A stretch of 13,396 nt of DNA from the NCBI GenBank assembly GCA_046760705.1, contig JBHIER010000031.1:1-13396 (forward strand), in the 5' to 3' direction. The position numbers and the translations under genes were made by a program. Source of the stretch: JBHIER01 sp046760705 [NCBI: bacterium]. GTDB taxonomy: Bacteria > JBHIER01 > G020348925. Shown here piece by piece: positions 12,554 to 13,396 of this stretch (within the stretch, counting starts at the first letter, position 1; the number at the start of each line of letters is the position of its first letter). The notes under the pieces were generated by a model that worked only from the letters and a program-made list of their open reading frames with translations, was not told where the DNA came from and ran no database searches.

Positions 12554-13396
12554 GATAGCAGTTGTAACGATTTCAACAAAGGTGTTGCATCAATCAAATG
12601 TTTCTTCATCCAATCTTCACTCTCTTTCAGACCGAAGGCTACACCGAGAAGCTCGGTGAAATAGAGGACCGGAAACTGGCCGTCGGTCTGGCGCATCTCC
12701 AGATTTTCCAGGCACAGCGGGCAGAGGGTGACGATGGCCTCGGCCCCGGCCTCTTTGGCCATATCAACGATACCGTCAACCAGGCTTTTGACGATGTCGT
12801 CCCTGGTCAATGACAGACTCCCCCCGCAGCATTCCGTCTTATAGGACCAGTTGAGCACCTCGGCTCCGACGGCCTCCATGAGTTCATCCAGACTGTGCGG
12901 GTGTTCGGGATCGTCAAAATGGGTCACCCTCGCTGGCCTGACAAGAAGGCACCCGTAGTAGCAGACGACTTTAAGGCCGGTAAGAGGTTTCACTACCTTC
13001 GACTTGACTGTCTCCAGGCCGACACGATCGGTGATCAGCTCCACAAGGTTGAGAATCTGGACCGTCCCCACATAATCGTAGTCGAGGAGTTCCTTCATCT
13101 GATCCCTGACGCTTTCCTCCTCCTTTAAAGCGTGCTCGGCCACCTTGAGTCGATTGTAGCAGGCCGCACAGGGCACGGCCACGTCCAGACCCTCTCGTTC
13201 GGCGAGCTTCAGGGTGTGGGCTGGCAGACCGATGTTGAGGATCTCATCCAGGCTGTGGCCTGAGGAGGCCCCGCAGCAAATCCAGTCGGGAAGCTCCTTC
13301 AGCTCGATCTCCAGCTCCGCGCAGACGGCCTGAGTCGAAGCATCGTATTCCTTTGAGGTCCCGTGAAGGGAGCAGCCGGGATAGTATGAATACGTC
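12550..13396 (-). CDS. hdrB: Heterodisulfide reductase subunit B (HdrB), 5' end cut by the window edge
   Basis: The frame is open from base 13395 and 281 residues are visible. The first ones read TYSYYPGCSLHG, the usual HdrB beginning, so only one or a few residues are missing. Two CCG domains are seen. The first has C8, C40-C41 and C76-x2-C79; the second has C145/C149, C189-C190 and C225-x2-C228. In archaeal HdrB these domains bind two non-cubane [4Fe-4S] clusters that reduce the CoM-S-S-CoB disulfide. In bacteria the substrate is usually unknown, so the role here is a thiol/disulfide or other two-electron site. The length is normal for HdrB (about 280-300 residues). The stop overlaps the next start by four bases (ATGA), which indicates translational coupling. 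Its usual partner HdrC is not adjacent; an HdrC-like protein is the last gene of the window. Family assignment is firm and the substrate is open. Confidence 0.93.
   Translation of the reverse strand, partial: TYSYYPGCSLHGTSKEYDASTQAVCAELEIELKELPDWICCGASSGHSLDEILNIGLPAHTLKLAEREGLDVAVPCAACYNRLKVAEHALKEEESVRDQMKELLDYDYVGTVQILNLVELITDRVGLETVKSKVVKPLTGLKVVCYYGCLLVRPARVTHFDDPEHPHSLDELMEAVGAEVLNWSYKTECCGGSLSLTRDDIVKSLVDGIVDMAKEAGAEAIVTLCPLCLENLEMRQTDGQFPVLYFTELLGVAFGLKESEDWMKKHLIDATPLLKSLQLLS

Overview
All convincing genes lie on the minus strand, so transcription runs from the right edge to the left edge. The window is one redox gene cluster from an anaerobe. It encodes soluble, cofactor-rich electron-transfer proteins of the heterodisulfide reductase (Hdr), Mvh/Frh and NADH dehydrogenase (Nuo/Hyd) families. 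No transporter, membrane segment or signal peptide was noticed in any of them. In-frame UGA use, the HdrA-rich gene set and 'TCATTCC...GGAATGA' dispersed repeats suggest a selenocysteine-using strict anaerobe, most likely a Desulfobacterota/Deltaproteobacteria-type sulfate reducer or syntroph. Other deep-branching anaerobic bacteria are possible, and no marker gene fixes the taxonomy.

Right part (13396-5286), in transcription order: HdrB (lacking only its first few residues); an unusual fusion of the N-terminal half of an HdrA with NuoE; a 1033-residue NuoF-GltD fusion; a NuoG-type [2Fe-2S]/[4Fe-4S] protein; and a long HdrA protein made of the C-terminal half of one HdrA followed by a second HdrA module. 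The two HdrA halves are complementary, as if a nuoEFG block sits inside an hdrA gene. The NuoG-like frame and the HdrA frame meet at 7849-7865 in different frames. Comparison with the other HdrA in the window suggests that about 47 bases of linker are missing there.

Middle (5285-5023): a non-coding stretch holding a palindromic dispersed repeat with 10-bp inverted ends.

Left part (5007-175): MvhD, read through an in-frame UGA as selenocysteine with a hairpin just downstream; an FrhB/FdhB-like flavin and iron-sulfur protein; a second, intact HdrA; a nucleotidyltransferase-HEPN fusion coupled to hdrA by an ATGA overlap; and an HdrC-like protein with an added N-terminal [2Fe-2S] domain. The last 174 bases are short tandem repeats.

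Inferred joint function: NAD(P)H would enter through NuoF and/or GltD, and electrons would pass along NuoE/NuoG clusters to the HdrA flavins, where bifurcation or confurcation can occur. They would then leave through MvhD, FrhB-like, HdrB and HdrC-like subunits to ferredoxin and to an unidentified disulfide or other acceptor. The gene content recalls the bamD-I part of class II benzoyl-CoA reductase clusters (Hdr-like, selenocysteine MvhD-like BamF, NuoEFG-like BamGHI), but no BamB or BamC is present in this window. The physiological substrate therefore cannot be named from this sequence.
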